Source of the DNA: JAAEQG01 sp043803085 | GTDB taxonomy: Bacteria; Planctomycetota; Phycisphaerae; UBA1845 | Length of the DNA stretch: 5,559 nt | Assembly: GCA_043803085.1 (NCBI GenBank) | Contig: JAZDKM010000048.1 | Location: 1 to 5,559 of the forward strand | Reading direction: 5' to 3' | Part shown: one piece after another, positions 4,048 to 5,559 of the stretch | How the letters are laid out: each line of letters opens with the position of its first letter | Numbering within the stretch: the first letter of the stretch is position 1 | Translations under genes and position numbers: made by a program | Notes under the pieces: model-generated | Databases searched by the model: none | Told to the model about the DNA's origin: nothing | The model's input: only the letters and a program-made list of their open reading frames with translations

Positions 4048-5559
4048 CTAGAAGAGCCGCCCGATCACGTGGCAGTCCACGAAGCCCGCAGCGCCCGAGG
4101 CCGCCAGCTCTCTGAACACCAGGGGTCCAGCAGCGACGATCACGTCCTGGAGGACGAGTTCATTGGCGATACCCTGCGCAAGGATGCCCACACCCACGGG
4201 GGCGACCACCGTGCCCACGCCCGATCCGTTGATGCAGTAGTTGAGGGCTCCGCCCGTCGCTGCCCCCCGGTTCGCCACTCGCGCCGTGTGCGGGGCGAAG
4301 GTCCGACCCCCGGCAGGCGTCAGCATGATGTGATCCACCGGCGCTCCGCCGAGGTTCACGTCGATGTTCATCATGCAGACTTCGAGTTCGTCCGCAGAGA
4401 TGAACTTCTGGATGACCTGGTCGCGCATGTTCGCCGCGACCGTGATCTGCGCCACCTGGGCTCCCATGAAGATGATGAGCCCAACTCCCCCGATGTTCCC
4501 GAGCCACAGCCCCGCGTTGAGGCCACTCGCCCCCATGTCCAGGTTCACGCCGCAGGGGTTGACCCCATCGCCGTGGGCCAGGACCTCGGCATTGGGCCGG
4601 TCCACCTTGAGCGACGTGGCGAGGATGACCCGCCCCAGCAGGCCCTGGATGTTGAACCACGCCGCGGGGCCGATCCCGAACTGCGAATCGGTGAAGTTCA
4701 CGACGTCCGCTGCGTTGGCCAGCGCCAGGTTGATGCTCCCCGTGATGAGCTCGCTCTTGAAGTAGACCTGGAAGCCCGTGGCGGCGTTGCCGACCACGTC
4801 GATGGCCCGCGAGACGCCCGCGCCAGAGGTGATCCGCCCGTTGAAGCGGTACTCTCCCGTGAGCGCCCCCGCGTTGTTCACCCGCACCGCGACGGCAGCC
4901 ACTCCGGCATTGGAGAGGTTGACCACGCTGATGTCCCACCGCCCGCCCGCGCAGGTCGTCCCCAGGGTCAGCACCGCGCCAGCGGGAACCGTGCCCGAGA
5001 GCACCACGGAGTTCTTGGCCTGCTCCAGGACGGTCAGCCGCTTGGCAGTGGCGATGGTCTCCGCGTAGGTCCCCGGGCCGACCACGATCACGTCGCCGTC
5101 CACCGCGGCGGTCACCGAAGCGCCGATGGTCAGGTAGGGCCGCTCGATGGTGCCTGCCCCCGAGGTGTCGTTTCCGCCCTTGTTGGTGAAGCGGATGGTG
5201 GGATTCGGGATGGGGAAGTCGCGCTTCTCATACCACCCGAAGCCCGTGTCGTAGACGTAGGTGATGTTCTCGAAGAAACCCTGCTCCCCGACGACCAGGG
5301 CTTCCTCGCCGTCCGCAGGCGCCGTGAAGGTCCACAGGGCGTTGAAATCCGCCCACTGGTTCGCCTGGCCCACGAAAGAGCCAGCCGCGCCAGCAGGGCC
5401 TACCAGCACCCGCGTCCCGGGCCGCACCAGGCCGCCCACGTTGGCCACCACGCGCACCCAGCCGGTCAATGCGGCGCTGTACTCGGCCACGTCCCCGTTC
5501 GCGTACACGCCAACGTAGGTGCCGACGTAGTTGCCCGCCCCCCAGGTGTTCACCACCCA
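4048..5559 (-). CDS. Phage right-handed beta-helix virion protein (tailspike- or fibre-like), 5' partial
   Basis: The frame is open to the window edge: a TGG codon precedes the first GTG (5556), and no ribosome binding site is visible, so the true start probably lies outside the window. Numbering from that GTG gives 502 residues, ending at a TAG. Residues about 47-110 (PGTRVLVGPAGAAGSF, then TFTAPADGEEALVV, then YVYDTGFGWYEK) resemble the DUF2793-type module of phage and prophage proteins. Residues about 118-180 carry a typical parallel beta-helix entry: GGNDTSGAGT, PYLTIGASV, GDVIVVGPGTYAETI. The rest is Gly/Ala/Val/Asn-rich with short strands, as expected of beta-helix rungs. Known family members include tailspikes that bind or cleave host polysaccharide, but I recognise no catalytic cluster here, so enzymatic activity is not claimed. 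No signal peptide or membrane segment is seen. A terminator follows within 11 bases of the stop. Phage origin and fold are fairly secure; the exact virion role is inference. Confidence 0.85.
   Translation of the reverse strand, partial: WVVNTWGAGNYVGTYVGVYANGDVAEYSAALTGWVRVVANVGGLVRPGTRVLVGPAGAAGSFVGQANQWADFNALWTFTAPADGEEALVVGEQGFFENITYVYDTGFGWYEKRDFPIPNPTIRFTNKGGNDTSGAGTIERPYLTIGASVTAAVDGDVIVVGPGTYAETIATAKRLTVLEQAKNSVVLSGTVPAGAVLTLGTTCAGGRWDISVVNLSNAGVAAVAVRVNNAGALTGEYRFNGRITSGAGVSRAIDVVGNAATGFQVYFKSELITGSINLALANAADVVNFTDSQFGIGPAAWFNIQGLLGRVILATSLKVDRPNAEVLAHGDGVNPCGVNLDMGASGLNAGLWLGNIGGVGLIIFMGAQVAQITVAANMRDQVIQKFISADELEVCMMNIDVNLGGAPVDHIMLTPAGGRTFAPHTARVANRGAATGGALNYCINGSGVGTVVAPVGVGILAQGIANELVLQDVIVAAGPLVFRELAASGAAGFVDCHVIGRLF

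Noticed and set aside
4160..4939. Minus-strand 259-codon frame inside the beta-helix gene
   Set aside because: Arg/Gly/His-rich out-of-frame reading of a GC-rich gene; the in-frame product has clear beta-helix motifs.
5554..5556. GTG as the true start of the beta-helix protein
   Set aside because: The frame continues as TGG to the window edge and only three bases upstream are visible, so no ribosome binding site can support it; treated as 5' partial.

Overview
This window looks like part of the structural (virion) module of a tailed bacteriophage or prophage. The DNA is GC-rich and codon third positions are mostly G or C. All convincing genes lie on the minus strand, so the reading order runs from base 5559 down to base 1. 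Hairpin-plus-U-tract terminators and Shine-Dalgarno sequences of the GGAG type point to a GC-rich bacterial host rather than an archaeon. The sequence gives no firm basis for naming a genus. I see no integrase, lysis, packaging, capsid or replication gene, no RNA gene, no CRISPR array and no insertion sequence.

Layout in transcription order: (1) a 5'-truncated gene (4048-5559) for a right-handed beta-helix protein with a DUF2793-like N-terminal part; (2) a rho-independent terminator tucked against the ribosome binding site of the next gene; (3) a 173-aa beta-rich virion-type protein (3478-3999); (4) an intergenic stretch of about 130 bases with a G-quadruplex-type motif, a very strong terminator hairpin and a small inverted repeat; (5) a 929-aa protein (560-3349) with three tandem repeats in 130-residue register, flanked by segments that look like degenerate copies of the same beta-sandwich; (6) a 158-aa beta-rich protein (68-544), 15 bases downstream and probably cotranscribed; (7) a short AT-rich tail (1-67) that may hold the start of another gene and carries a 9-bp direct repeat spaced exactly 22 bp.

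Together the four proteins look like external appendage or surface components (fibre, tailspike or decoration proteins). One has a beta-helix of the kind used to bind or cut surface polysaccharide, one is a beads-on-a-string fibre candidate, and two are small beta-sandwich-like proteins. Function is inferred from sequence style and context only. No enzyme active site was recognised. The most interesting points are the exactly periodic repeat protein with a conserved His-His pair and Cys, and the strong terminators placed directly before structural genes that have no visible promoter of their own.
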